Source: Kappaphycus alvarezii
Lineage: Eukaryota; Rhodophyta; Florideophyceae; Gigartinales; Solieriaceae
Assembly (NCBI GenBank): GCA_002205965.3
Contig: NADL03000758.1
Location: forward strand, 434,001-498,000
DNA length: 64,000 nucleotides
Reading direction: 5' to 3'
Part shown: one piece after another, positions 1 through 11,826 of the stretch
How the letters are laid out: each line of letters starts with the position of its first letter
Position numbering within the stretch: the stretch's first letter is position 1
The notes under the pieces: generated by a model
Told to the model about the DNA's origin: nothing
The model's database searches: none
What the model saw: only the letters and a program-made list of their open reading frames with translations
Made by a program: the position numbers and the translations under genes

Positions 1-640
1 AGCCCGACTCAGAGTCAGCCTGGTGCCCCACGACTTCAGTCGCAGAGTTTGAAGAAGATAAACCTCAAGGCGGTCCCACTCTAGGTGATCCGAGCTCAGT
101 ACACTTGCCCCCACCCCCAAACGCAACGAAGAGCCCTCAAGTCAAGCCGTTAACGAATGGGAGCTTACCGGTTCAGTCGTCGACTACGCCTACCGCGACA
201 CTGCTGAAGTTAACTAAAACTGGAAAACAGATCCTAGCCCTAAGACGGTTTCGTTTAGTGCTACTACAACATTACTTACAGCTCCCGGAGGTGCACCCCT
301 CGCCATTTCGCCCAATTCCACTCAGTCAAGAGAACGGTACTCACGACTGGTGACGAGGAGCCAAGGGAAACCCCGGAATCGAGTGCCAACTGGCGCAGAG
401 ACTCCGGAGCGTAACGGTGAAGCTGAGAACAGAAACGGGACAAGAGAGCCAGAGAATTCGTAATAGACAAGCTAGTTGACGATGAACAAGCCGAGGACGG
501 GGAACCACTGTATCGTGTTCGTTGGTACGGGTGCACCCCATTGCAGGATATCTGGGAACCAATTGAGCACATCCAGCGGAGCCACGTTCTACGCTATTAA
601 CGTCGACGGAAACCCAAGTTGCCCGAGAACTTCTCAAGAG
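1..640 (+). mobile_element. Ty3/gypsy fossil: integrase C-terminus with chromodomain
   Basis: The last roughly 150 bases of coding similarity read as a chromodomain: an EFVIDKLVDDE stretch, then YRVRWYG, then a WEP-I-H helix start. This is the usual C-terminal tail of chromovirus-type Ty3/gypsy integrases, which directs insertion into chromatin. The part before it is a low-complexity Pro/Ser/Thr linker, as often seen between the integrase core and the chromodomain. The window begins inside the element, so the rest of pol lies to the left. The piece looks broken, with a few interruptions. Family assignment is by motif only. A host chromodomain protein is the alternative but is unlikely given the surrounding retroelement debris. 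Confidence 0.65.
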
Positions 641-1985
641 CACAAGTGGGGTAGTCCCAGATCTCTCTCTCTTATACTAAATGTTGCTACGCTACAGTAC
701 GGGAACTCCCTGTTCATCTCAGTGACTCTCGTGGCCAATTTCGAAGATCAAGGTGAGCCCGGTTGCCACACCCTCAACGGGGGGATGCCTACCGTGTTGA
801 CACGAGCCTCATCGGAGTTCCATACCTGTTTCGAATCCTCTCTCTCTACCCCTCATCCTCTTTACCACTCCACTCTACTTCTATAAGGGGACAATGCCGG
901 ATTGGCCGTTCCGTTACCGGTACTCTCCCTTCCCCTTTATAACCTTTTCCCCTTTACTGGGCTGATCCCGGATCTCCATCTCAACACCGGGTTCCTCCTT
1001 TTCTCCCTTTTGTATTTTACTCTCTCCCTCACAAGGGACTACTGTACCGGGTGACCGCTGTCACCCCTTTTCCCCTTACAAGATCGGGTACTCCCAGCTC
1101 GCCGGTTCCGTTGGAACCGTCAGAAGACAATGTCGATCGGAACGCCCAGGCTACAGACAACCCAATTCCCCCTTTCACAGTAACGCCTCCAGGCAGACGT
1201 GGAAAGTGATCTGGCTTGCACAATATCAAAATGGCCTACCAATCGTTAGTGGGACCTGAGATCCGGGCAATAACTGAAGAAGATGCTGCTTCGGGATAAA
1301 TCGCCTTGGAGCCCTCTACGCCTCGACCCCTCAGGACGACCGTGTCAATCCAGCAACACCTTCCCTGTTCCCAAGAATGACTTTTGGTGGAACCATATCC
1401 CTTTTTTTCTTCCACAACAATCGTCTCATGACGCTCCCTGTCCCAGTTTATCTGAGTACTATTGCTCCCCTCCTCACCCTTAACGGAGGGGATGGAGACG
1501 GACTACCCGAAAGGGTTTCTGACCCAGCACCCTCTGAAAGCGATATCGCACACGATACCGGTTCCCCTTACCAATACTGAGGCCACTCAAATCCTATTTT
1601 GTAAGGGAACTACCGAACTACCAACTACTGTAACGGATCAAACATGGTCAGCACTTCCGATTGTACCGCCCTTTCCTCCCTTATTTAATAAGATCGAGAG
1701 CACTCGTCATTATTGTGTGGGGAATCCCGGCCTACTGCTCATTGTACGGGATTACCCAATGATGACCGTGAACGGTGAACTTACCACCGTCTCACTCGGA
1801 CTCATTATACCTCTTCCTTTTTCTATCTCCTTTTATGCTAAGCTATCTTTAAGGTTATCCGAGTACGCTAATATTTCCTACGAATTTGGTCGGACCCACG
1901 GGCTATCCTGGACGAACTGTAAGACGAAGAAGAATTTGTTTATTCAAGGCACAAGGAACGCTGTTTTCGCCGTACAGCACTAAGG
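641..1985. other. Pyrimidine-rich flank, possibly gypsy 3' UTR/LTR
   Basis: No protein I recognise. The plus strand is rich in C/T runs (CTCTCTCT, CCCCTTT). Short open frames up to 173 codons are compositional. It follows the chromodomain directly, so 3' LTR sequence of that gypsy fossil is the simplest reading, but no paired LTR could be found in the window. Confidence 0.3.
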
Positions 1986-1989
1986 TCTA

Positions 1990-3760
1990 CCGCTCCCACC
2001 TCCTACCATCAAAAGAAAGCCTAGGCTGCCGTAATCGGCGCTCTTGCTGCGAGTCCGCGGATGTACCAGTCCATGCAATAGCGTACTGGTGCGACCATTG
2101 TATCATACCCGCCCTCCAACTCGTCCTGGCGAAGTCCACAATCGTATAGAAAGTCCAGAACGTGGTCAAGTCGAGACTGAGCGATCTCACAGCCAGTCCC
2201 CGAAAATTCGCGATGACGATTCTCTCGGTCCCAACAACTCTGGCAGCGACGATCGTGGCTCGCCCCACATAGGGCCACGACGAGAACGGGCCTCCGAGTT
2301 ATTCTCGCGACGAGAGAGTTGGAAACCACCCACGCGTTGGCCGCCGCCATCCTGAGCCTCTGTTTGATTACGGTAATCCAGGTGCACCAGAGTGATCTCC
2401 TCCTCTTCCATTGGTTCCACACTCTCGTTCTCGTCGTGGGTCTCGCCCTGGTACACGTACCCGATCCCTGGTCGTCCGGCATCGGACGCGGGCTATCCCG
2501 GTTGATGCCGAAACTTTCGCCTTAACGAATTGGCGTTTCAAAGGGTCGTACCAAACCCAGTCTCCGCACGTTGGATGGGCCCGCCCCGGTGAACGATTTC
2601 CAAGAGGCCGTTTTGCCTGTTTCATGTTACTTGACGGAACCTGATCCGGGTTATCCCAGTTGATGTTGCTGAATGAGGCCAGGTGTTCAAGGATTTCCTT
2701 GTTGTTTTGGGGACCACCAAGCTGATAAGTGAAGTCCAGTTGGCCGATCCGTGATGTCATGCACGGGGAGAGCCACCACATACGGTAATTGTCATACAGA
2801 TCCCAGAGCCACGAGGCGGCCGTTTTTGCAGCCATGTCCGCATAGAACACGCGCCAGAGACCAGCCTGAGTAACTAATTGAGGGAGACAACTCGACCAAG
2901 AGCCCTTCCGGAGTCTCCACCTGTGCATACTGTGGGAACACGGAAAGGTATAAGCGAGGACGCATGGGTATGCAGAATGGATTCGATCTCCTGTTTTCCA
3001 TAAGGTACCAAGTACCCAAAGCGTGACCGCGTACGACGCTCCCCAACGGATGAGATAACAGTAAGGGTTGTACCGTTTACGAAGGTAGCGGAACTCCCCA
3101 TGCAGTAACACGCCCAAGAGTAAGGCATCTTGGCTGACCGCCGGCTCTTTGGAACGCAATTCGTCCGGACGTGACAGGCCCGCCAAGCGGTGTCCGTAGT
3201 CGATCTCCCCGTCTGTACAGAATAATCTGAGGTCTAGTTTGAGCTCACTGAGGTCTAGTTTGAGCTCATCCAGGATGCGTTCACGCCCAATCATTTTGCG
3301 ATGACGCGAATAGGAGTGCGCGACCAAACGCTTTTTGGCATCGAGGAGGGACTCGGACTTGTACACTATGATGTAGTCATCCGGGACAGCCAAGTAACGT
3401 TCCCATTGGATGCTGTATACCACTCTAAAGGGAGCTCACCTGGAAAGAAGTTTTTCACAACGTACTGTTCTCGGAATCCCGCCTGGTTATAAGCGGGGTG
3501 ATCATACCACGGAGCGGAAGTGAACAACGCGCGGTCCTGAAACGGGTTCTTGCCCACAAAGGCTTGAGGCCGAGGGAAGACAAACATTTTTGCGGGAGCC
3601 GCCACGATCACGTTACCAAATTGAGTGCCTTCCGGCGTACCGGGAGCCGTCAAAATCCCGGGCGCATCAGCAGTGCCCGGTCCACCGGTTGTCGGAGCTG
3701 CCACCGTAGGCGCAACATAGCTCTCAGTTGGGGTTTGCTGGTTCTCCGTCATGACGAAAG
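1990..3760 (-). mobile_element. Gag-like region of an LTR retroelement, opposite strand
   Basis: A minus-strand coding stretch starts with MTENQQTPTESYV, followed by a Pro/Ala/Thr-rich disordered N-terminus. A folded, aromatic-rich middle follows (FPGELPLEWY, RYLAVPDDYIIVY, WLWDLYDNYRMWW). It ends in a Cys-rich tail (C-x7-C-x2-C and later cysteines) preceded by Ser/Arg/Glu-rich sequence. That layout fits a gag capsid with a Cys-rich nucleocapsid, as in fungal- and algal-type gypsy elements. I do not recognise a specific family. It is broken in a few places. It lies on the opposite strand to the chromodomain fragment, so these are two different insertions or an inverted arrangement. A host gene cannot be excluded. 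Confidence 0.42.
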
Positions 3761-3879
3761 GGAAGCGCGATGACGCGGCCGAGTCGGAAATAGAAAGAGT
3801 ACAATATAGCGAGAACGCGGGAAGGAAAAGGAAAAGAGCGGGGAAGACAAGGAACAGAACAGTTTTTAACACGGACAAA

Positions 3880-5300
3880 AGCCAAGGAGTCAGAACACGT
3901 GAGAAGACAGTGCGGAGAATGAAGTTAACAGTGCAGTGGCCCGTGTTTGAATTTAATTCTGTATGCCCCCTTGTCCCAGCCTGCTGGCCTTGGTTGGATG
4001 ATTCATTTTTTTTGTAACGGGTTACCTGGACTTCACTGATTGATCCGTTTTCTTGGGCTACTGTTTCTGCTAAACCCTAGCCCAGTTCTTAGAGTTCAGT
4101 CGGTCTTATGGGTGCTGCGACGGAGCACCTACACCAGAGGAACACCTGCAGTCTGATTTTCACAATGGGTTCTCCCGATGCTTTTGTACCGAGATGCCCT
4201 TATTTCAGACCCGTCGATTGAGACCCGCTGCTATTAGCGCATGAGGATATACTTTGGAAGTGCGAGTCCGAGGATGTGCGCTAACTAGCGAACGCGAGTA
4301 AGCTGCACTGTATTTTATCGACTGAACCGAGACTTTATCAGCTTATCTGAGATCTTATGTGTTCTAACGGAACTCTATCTGCGTTAACGCATACCTACAC
4401 CGGATCACCTGCACCCTACAAATACTTTGGCGATTCGACTAGCCTCGCTCTTAACGGGGGGATATGTAGTGCAAGGTGATCCTTGTCCGTGATCTCGCGG
4501 TTTACGTATCTATCCCCGTTATCTGAGTCTACTGATGGCTATGAAGCGCCCTGGTTTACAGTGTCGAGCCCAGCGCATCCCTACCTTGCTGGCCTGTGCT
4601 GCTGGCAGTTGTCTATTTTGGGCTAATTTACAGTGGGACTACCTTATAGTCTATCTGGGCTCCTGCCACGTAACCCCTTTTGCCAAGTGGCACGCTACCC
4701 TATTTTTTCTTAATTTTAGCCATCCCTTTTAATTAGACCATTAGAGCACTTTCGTTAGTCTATCTTGGGCACTTTTAGTACTTTTTCTATCGAACCTACA
4801 AGCTACACTAAATGTATCGATGTTGATCCTGATCTTCCGACCCCCGTCCTTTGGTACGCCAAGCCCGGGCTCGCCCTGTTCAACCAACCTGGTCACCCTC
4901 TCTAGTGCGCGCACGGACTCCCTTTGTAGCCAATTTCTTTGTGTTAACCAAGGTTCTCGTCCCCGCTCCCGGTTATCCGTGCTACATTCGCGGCTATTCC
5001 TTCGGACAGCACTAGCTCTACCCCCCTACCTGCCCTTTTACCCTTTGTGCGTTTTATCACTGCCAGTCCGTGTTCTCACCGCTGTATCAGCTCATCTGTA
5101 GGCCTTGAGGCGATTCTATCCGAACGACGTGCCGCGCATTTCGTCCCACGATCCCCACTATTGCACTACATAATACGTACCGTGAGCTTTTGGCAGACAT
5201 TCGTCGAATTGGAACGCTGGAAAATCAAAGGGCTGTTACTCGGAAGAGGTTGGGTGAAACTCGCACATCACGAAGAGATGCCCGTCGACTGCGTCGAATA
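3880..5300. other. Upstream of gag-like region; possible 5' LTR/leader
   Basis: No recognisable protein. By position, upstream of the minus-strand gag-like start, it could hold a leader and LTR. A short AACGGGGGGATA run near 4451 resembles a polypurine tract, but no matching LTR partner was found. Several short frames here are not credible genes. Confidence 0.3.
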
Positions 5301-6059
5301 ATTGCATCTGATGTCCAGATTTGAGAACCGATCGGAAGAAAACTGTTTGGTGGGAAATGGGTCTAATTTTACATTATTTTACCGGTCGATGGGTTGTTAG
5401 ATTTGTTAATGGTTGATTACAGCCTCTAAAGCCACTTTATTGTTCCATATCGCGTCTAGGAGTCGTTTCAGTTATCCAATCATAGCAAAATCGTAGACTG
5501 GTGGTTCTCCTAGCTTCTGAAATTTTTTTGAATGGTCGGAAACGGCCAAATAAACGCGAAGTTATGACGAAAATGCTGCTGCTTGTCATTTCCAGCTCGC
5601 CGCCAGCTAAATCAAGTGTAGGACTGTTATGTGTCTACAATGTATAAAGTGCTGTGACCTGGCCTCCACCATCGGGTAGCTACCAGTAATCTTGCAGACT
5701 TCGAAGGGACTTAGTATGCACACGTAATCTGCACAGCCCTGTCAGTCCGTCGCCAATACCAATGGAATTAGGACTGCGATAAAATACAATGTTTGGTTTT
5801 TTGTTGATTCTTTTCTTAGGAGGTAGAGTATGAACACCGAAGTCTACCAAACTAATGTAAGAGGGACAATGTCGTGAAGAAGACCGCTACCTCCGTTCAT
5901 TCTTTGTCTTTGGCTTCTCTTGTTGCTTTCGTACTATTTCTTGCGTGAGACAGTTGTTCTTGGTTCTTTGTTGATTGCGGCCTTGATTTCCGTTTCATGT
6001 TTTGTTTCTTGGCTGCTTTATCGGTCCCGGGTGAAAACGGTAAGTCGAGGTTCTGGGTG
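5301..6059. other. No gene seen; possible 3' LTR of the adjacent copia remnant
   Basis: This lies just downstream, in the minus sense, of a copia RNase H remnant, where a 3' LTR would be expected. No LTR partner was identified and no coding similarity was seen. Confidence 0.3.
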
Positions 6060-6500
6060 TTGCGATGAAGGCTGGGAGGCGGGCTGTCGAGGTCGCGGAT
6101 GGGTTACATATGCGTCTAAGCCTAAGCACATTGTTTCCAAAGCTTGAGACGGACGAAAGCCTTGGTGAATATTTCAGCGATGTTGTGTTGGGATGGGATG
6201 TGCGTGACTGTGACGTTGCCCTTGTTACGGTTGTCGACGAAATTGTGGACAACTACGTGTATTAACTCCTGAATTCTGGTGGGAGATATGCTACTGGTGG
6301 ATTTATGGTCGATTTGTTGTTTATGAGGAGCTTGGATAGTCGGGGGTCAGGAATGCCGCAGTCAGCGATAAGGCGACAGAGCCAGATAATTTGCTGGACG
6401 GCGTCGAAGCTGATGTATTCTGCTTCACATGTGGATTTTGTTACTGTAGGCTGTTTGAAACTCTACTGCTCGATGTGGGAGCCCTAAGCTGTATGTAAGA
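6060..6500 (-). mobile_element. Ty1/copia fossil: RNase H C-terminal fragment
   Basis: The minus strand carries the landmarks of a copia RNase H: a STCEAEYI motif, an IIWLCRLI helix, then a VTHIP-x-HN-AEIFTKA end (compare the usual HV-N-AD-LTK close). The sequence resembles the RNase H of the short-LTR copia element at 47.3-52.6 kb. Only the polyprotein end remains. It is broken, with a few interruptions, and old. Confidence 0.62.
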
Positions 6501-8825
6501 TGCCTGACTGAGACTTCCGATTAGCTGCGCTGGCGTATTTGGCATGGCTGAGCGTAGCGATCGTGTTTTCTTTAGCTAGCAACATATTAGATTTATACAC
6601 TGGACCCCAAATATTAATGCAGTAAATTTTTCTTATTTCCTCTCAAAATCCACTGCAAAGTAACTTTTTGTAAAGAATTCCAATTTACTGTTCAATTTTA
6701 CTGCAAATCATCATTGAAGGTTACTTCCGTATACGAAATAGCTATAGAGCGGGTATCGGTAATATCGACTTTGAAGTTGAATTTTGTGCCTTTAGTACTC
6801 TTTATCATCTTTAAGGTCAAACATCTTTAAGATCAAATAACTATAGAATGAACCTGAGTATACTTTGAACGAAAAAATAATGAAGTTTTAGTCCATTTTT
6901 GCTCACCTCTTGGTAGTCCTTGACTTCGCATCTTCAATATTGTTAGAAACGAGAGTATTCTTGTCTACTGAATTTATATGAACTCTCTAGATGTTCAAGA
7001 TTTGAATTAAGCTCACGGATGCTTTCGGGATAGTATATGAAATTGCGTTTTATGAGATTAAACAGAATTCTAGACGTTACATCTATTGACTGAAAACTTT
7101 CTTGCTGAAATTCTTGTCTATTTTAATTAACCTAAGATGCAAAGGAAGATAGTAGAATAATAAAAGGCTCGCATATACCGAAGCTAGCTTTCAAATTTGC
7201 AATTGAAACTCATATATCCTAATTTATTTCTTCTTATTTTCTATTTAAACATAGAAACCCCTACTTCCGTTTGAAGACTCGAAAGAAACTTTGCTATTTC
7301 TGAGAATCATGTCTGAAATAAGAAAAGTTGTCTAGAAAGTAAATTCTGGTTTCTTCACCAGAAAGCAAAACAAGGCTATAGTTTCTCATCTTATATCATT
7401 CTCTGGACCTGGGGAATTGTACATTTAGCGTCTTTCCTGTATTAAAATTTTAGTTTAGCAATTCTACACTCTAAGTTTGGCCCCTGTAAAGGAAATATGC
7501 TTCAACATGATAATTTTGAGCACAATTTTAACTTTGTAGATTCCAATTGCGCTTATTTAGTTCTATTACACCATCTGAATCAATTTTTGCTTGACCGTGT
7601 TTCTTTTTATAATATATCCGCTCTTGTGCCATTTTCAGTTATGTACGTCCCCCTAGGAATATTTGGATAGATTTACTCCTTTAAGTTGACGTGAAATTTA
7701 GAATAAACAATATTCACCTTGTGCCAAAATAAAATTTTCGTTGCTCTAAAGAGGTTATTTTAATTTCTTGGGGTCCATACTGCCACTTTAATTTTTATAT
7801 GTCCTTTTGGTATGGTGTTATTCGGTTCATCTGGGGCCCCCGCTTAGAATTCTCTTGTTCCTACGTAGTCGTTTGCTTAATTAATTCACTTGCAGGCAAA
7901 GAGCACCAATGCGTATAAAATATCTTTTTCATGAGCTTAGAGAAAAAGAACAAAAGTTAGTCGATTTTTCAGTTGAGTTTAGTTTTTCCGTTTTTATTTT
8001 TCTTATATTTTTTTCGAGCCCCTGTAAAATAGAATTCAATTGCGTAGAAAATGATCTAAGAAACTCATTTACTTTCAATAATAAGAAGACTTTCGAGTTA
8101 TATTAAAGGTTTACGTGAATTCTAATGTCATTTCCGTTTGAGATATGATACTTTTGTTTAAGCATTGTAGTTCTTATAAATGAATGCCAGAATTTTGAGA
8201 TGTATTTTACAACTATACACAATTGAGCTTGAGAATTAATGAGGTCAAAAATTAGCGCCTCTTTAAAAGTCTTTTTCAATATTTTTGCATGTATATTTCA
8301 AAAGTAATCTAAGTTGAATGATGTTGTGACGAAGGTAAAAATATTTTCCGAAAATGTAGAAGTTTGTACCCTTTAACTAAAGTTACGACACAGTAATTAT
8401 CACGCCATATATCAAGACAATGATTAGAGTCTGAAGATGATGATATCTGGATGTTAGAGAAGATTATGGCACTTTGAGATCATAGAGGCACTATTTGAGC
8501 TGCAGTACGGCTCCAAAGGTTTAGAGATCATTAAAATTATCTATTATCTAATTTATATAACAATGCTTCAGCGTTTTGTGCATGTTTGATCTTAGCATTT
8601 CACATTAAGATAAGTCTTCAGTTCAATAGCTAAAAATTTATCGTAATTTAAATCTAGAAAAACGGAAAATATTACAACTCAATTTAAGTTACTAGAAATG
8701 TAATTTCGATATTTCAATACTCTTTTTACATCTTAATCTAGTTTTATTCAGTATCACATTCGGAATGTAGAAAATTTTACGTTCAAAACTTAGAGGGGCT
8801 TCTACAAGTTAGTTCAAGAAAGTAT
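6501..8825. other. AT-rich stretch, nothing recognised
   Basis: Strongly AT-rich DNA with no coding similarity, no paired repeats and no tRNA-like folds visible by eye. The 65-codon frame at 7909-8106 is low complexity (Phe/Ile/Lys) and not credible. Confidence 0.5.
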
Positions 8826-8829
8826 GCGC

Positions 8830-9060
8830 GGATCGATTCACTGCGATATAAGAAGCTTGCGGGTAGTTTACCCATTAATTTTCTCCAGTACTTGTAAAGG
8901 GCCACTAAAATTGACTAGCTTTGGAGCGGGAGGAAAACTTCTGCAGGTTGCGGGTTACGAGCAATCGCTGAAGCTGCGCACCTGGATCAAATGGCATAGC
9001 TGAGCTTTTGATAAAGCCGAGAGGATTTCTTCGCCTTAACGCTTCCGATACGGCCGCGGT
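8830..9060 (-). mobile_element. Ty3/gypsy integrase C-terminal remnant
   Basis: Reading the minus strand gives MPFDPGAQ, then L-x-TRNLQ, then a GPLQVLEKIN segment. Together these resemble the post-catalytic SH3-like/GPY-F part of gypsy integrases (GD-V-LSTRNL ... GPF-V---I). It is a short, broken relic in AT-rich DNA. The identification is by motif order alone. Confidence 0.4.
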
Positions 9061-9069
9061 GGCGGCCGC

Positions 9070-10835
9070 ATATGGTTTTTTATTAATCGCTTGAAACTGC
9101 TCTTCACCTCTTAATTGCGATTGTGAAGAAATAGAAAACTATTACATCACGGAATCACTGGAATAACATGTGTATCTTTGAAAGAAATTAGAATCGCACA
9201 TAATAAGAAGTAATGAATTGTTGGAAGAATAGCTGCAACGAAATGAAAAAAACGTCGAAAAAGAGCATTCTAATTTTATTCATTCACGAATATTGATACA
9301 GTAAGGTAAATATACTGAGTCCGACAATAATAATTAAAACTGGCCATTGGTACTTCACTTATGATATTCAATATAATTTTAGTGAATACGATATATCTCT
9401 AGAAATTTGACTAGGAGCTTTAGAATACTACAATGATATAATTTAGGAACTATTTTGACCAAAAAAACTTTCATGCTGATCTTGAGCAAACTTATATAAC
9501 TATACTCTGTTCATATTTTTCTACTATCACACTCAAAGTATTGAACTTAAATTGCAATGCGTTCGCATTTGCTATTTTATTGACCTCAAAGGGACGTTTC
9601 TTTACATTTACCAGCGTTCAATTAAAATATTTTTACATATCTTTCTCTTCAAATTGTTAAAGCATTTCACTTTTTTGATTTTGGCGACTTATTAATTTAT
9701 CGATTTTCCTGTCACGCTTAATTGGTCAAACCTAGCATCATACGCCTGAAATTTGATTTTCTCTCTGTTTTACTTTATAATTACACCGGAGCTCAAATTC
9801 ATGGAGAAATAAATGTGAAAGTTCGTATTGATTATGGGGGCCCTATTTGAATCTTGCGCAGAAATTATACTGTTTCCTATATTAAATTTATTGTATATGT
9901 TTTTTAATGTATTTTTAGGGCGAAGATATGATTTATTACCAGCTTTCGGAGACAATTCGTTGTGTTCTTGGCAGATTATTATGAGTTTAAATCTATTACA
10001 GTTCAGCTGATGTGAGTAAGAAAAGGGGGCATACTCGTTGAAAATACTCTGTATGAGTCAAAACGCGTAATATAATAGCTCCATACTTGGGATCTATTTC
10101 AAATTATTCAAGGGGAACTTTTTATCAAATAAATAGGTATAAAAGTCGTATAAACTATTAAAAGCAGGTAAATCGTATTGAAAAGAAAACTTTGTCCAGA
10201 AAACTGCTTTAGAGACTTGATAAATTATTACTACATCGTATCACAGATGGTTAAAACCATCCTTCTTGCTGAAACTAAATTAAATTTGATGTTTTACACA
10301 TAAATGATATCTTAAAACTCAAATAAAATCTATTATAGTATATCGATTTACATATATATTATTGCAACTTCATGATCTAATTAATTGTAACCGATTTGCA
10401 GATGGAGAGGCGCTAGTTAATAGCTAATAACTAGCTAATAACTAGCCAATAAGCTTGGAAATAGCAAGATATATTCGATAAATAATTGGAGTATCTGTAA
10501 TGACATGATTTGAAGCCCTCTATGTGGGGTGCTAAGCGCACACGAGCAGATCTGGTAGAACTGTGATTGAAACTTTTGGTGAAGTTGGCTGGATTAAGCG
10601 GGCCGCTCCAAACCAGGATTTCTTTAGAACTATAGATAGCTACACACTAAAGGAAAATGTAGTCTAACAGTGGCGAATGCAAAGGTTTTTCCCATAAAAA
10701 AGCCCTGACGGTATCGTAAGTAGCGCTTTCAGAATTGTAGTCGGCATGGGTGACATACTATGACGATGTGTAAGGCGTACATTGATCCAGGTGGCGTGGA
10801 AAAGAAAGGCAACTTTTGATTTTTAAAGCAATGAT
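9070..10835. other. AT-rich stretch, nothing recognised
   Basis: AT-rich sequence with overlapping 60-codon frames on both strands near 9770-10010. Neither frame has a recognisable domain. A small direct repeat (TAGCTAATAACTAGC-type) lies at about 10420-10450. Confidence 0.45.
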
Positions 10836-10839
10836 ATAA

Positions 10840-11210
10840 ATCCCAGTGTGCAACTCGCCCATAACTATTCGAAAGGTACCAATGGGGTCAAATTCTGTGT
10901 TTAGAACAGTAAGGGAAAGTGTAATGACAGCAAAATGCCTAGTAGCCCTGGTTGTAAGGTTACCAGTGGTTTCAATCTACAGTGCAGTAGATGTAGTAAA
11001 TTCGTGTAAAGCTGTAAGGTCTGTGAAGTGAAATACAACACTCTGGGTCATTTGTTTGAACAATGTAGATCCGTGAGAGAGAACAGTGGCGCAAAGGAAC
11101 TGTTTGAGTAGAGGGTTTACCCTGCGGTAATTTTTCGTAGAAAATTTGTAAAGGCGTATTCCGCGTTGCAGAATTGTAAGAAGAGCACGAAATATGGGCG
11201 AGAAAGAGAG
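10840..11210 (+). pseudogene. Unrecognised Cys-rich coding remnant
   Basis: A plus-strand frame beginning near 10850 shows spaced cysteines. The order is C (10920), C ten residues on, then CSRC, CKVC, and GHLFEQC, giving a C-x2-C ... C-x2-C ... H-x4-C pattern that could bind zinc. An in-frame stop near 11007 interrupts it. Downstream the frame continues with basic residues (FRRKFVKAY). I do not recognise the family. A transposase zinc-binding tail or a retroelement nucleocapsid are both possible. The base composition is closer to coding DNA than its AT-rich neighbours. Confidence 0.25.
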
Positions 11211-11289
11211 AACGGGTTTCGTACAAACGCCAGTTTACACGAAAAATATTTCGTAAACTGGCGCCAACGGCTTCATCCACTAACTCCCT

Positions 11290-11826
11290 TGCCCTACAAC
11301 CCTCCAACCCTCTAGCACACCAAACTCACCCGCTCACCCACTCCCCAACTCCCTCACAAGTCAACGACATCACACTACAACGACCGCCCTCACCAAATAG
11401 CGCCCTCACCCCAGCAGCGCACTCACCGGGCGAGGCCCTCCTTCACAACCGCCTGCTCTCACCTGCTACCACCACTGCCAACTCTGTACGGCCACCGCCC
11501 ACTCTCGACGGCCACCGCCCACTCTCGAAGGTCATTGCACGCCCTCCCCCGCCATCGCTCGCCCTCGTCGGTCACCGCACACACCCGAAATTGCCCTCCC
11601 CCCCCCAAGTTACATTGGGCTCGCATACTACTGCCACCATCACGGTCACCGATAGAGTTAAAGTAGCACCTTCCCTCCAGTCACGCCTTCCGCGACCAAC
11701 CCCCCCGAACCTGACACAATGTCTGTCCTTCTGCCCCGACGTCGCCTCCGCCGGTGAAAGTGAGGCGCTCTCGCCTCTCTGATATGTACGAACTTTTCCC
11801 TCGTTTCTGTTTGCGTGACGTTGGAG
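11290..11826. repeat. C-rich low-complexity tract
   Basis: A long tract dominated by CCCTC, CCGCC and CACC motifs, with a short direct repeat around CGGCCACCGCCCACTCTCG near 11490-11525. Open frames on both strands are composition artefacts. It borders an LTR-like block on its right. Confidence 0.55.

Noticed and set aside
1462-1983. 173-codon plus-strand open frame
   Set aside because: No recognisable domain; composition is that of the pyrimidine-rich gypsy flank, where long frames arise by chance.
11290-11826. Protein-coding frames on both strands in the C-rich tract
   Set aside because: Low-complexity Pro/Thr/Arg content with no domain.
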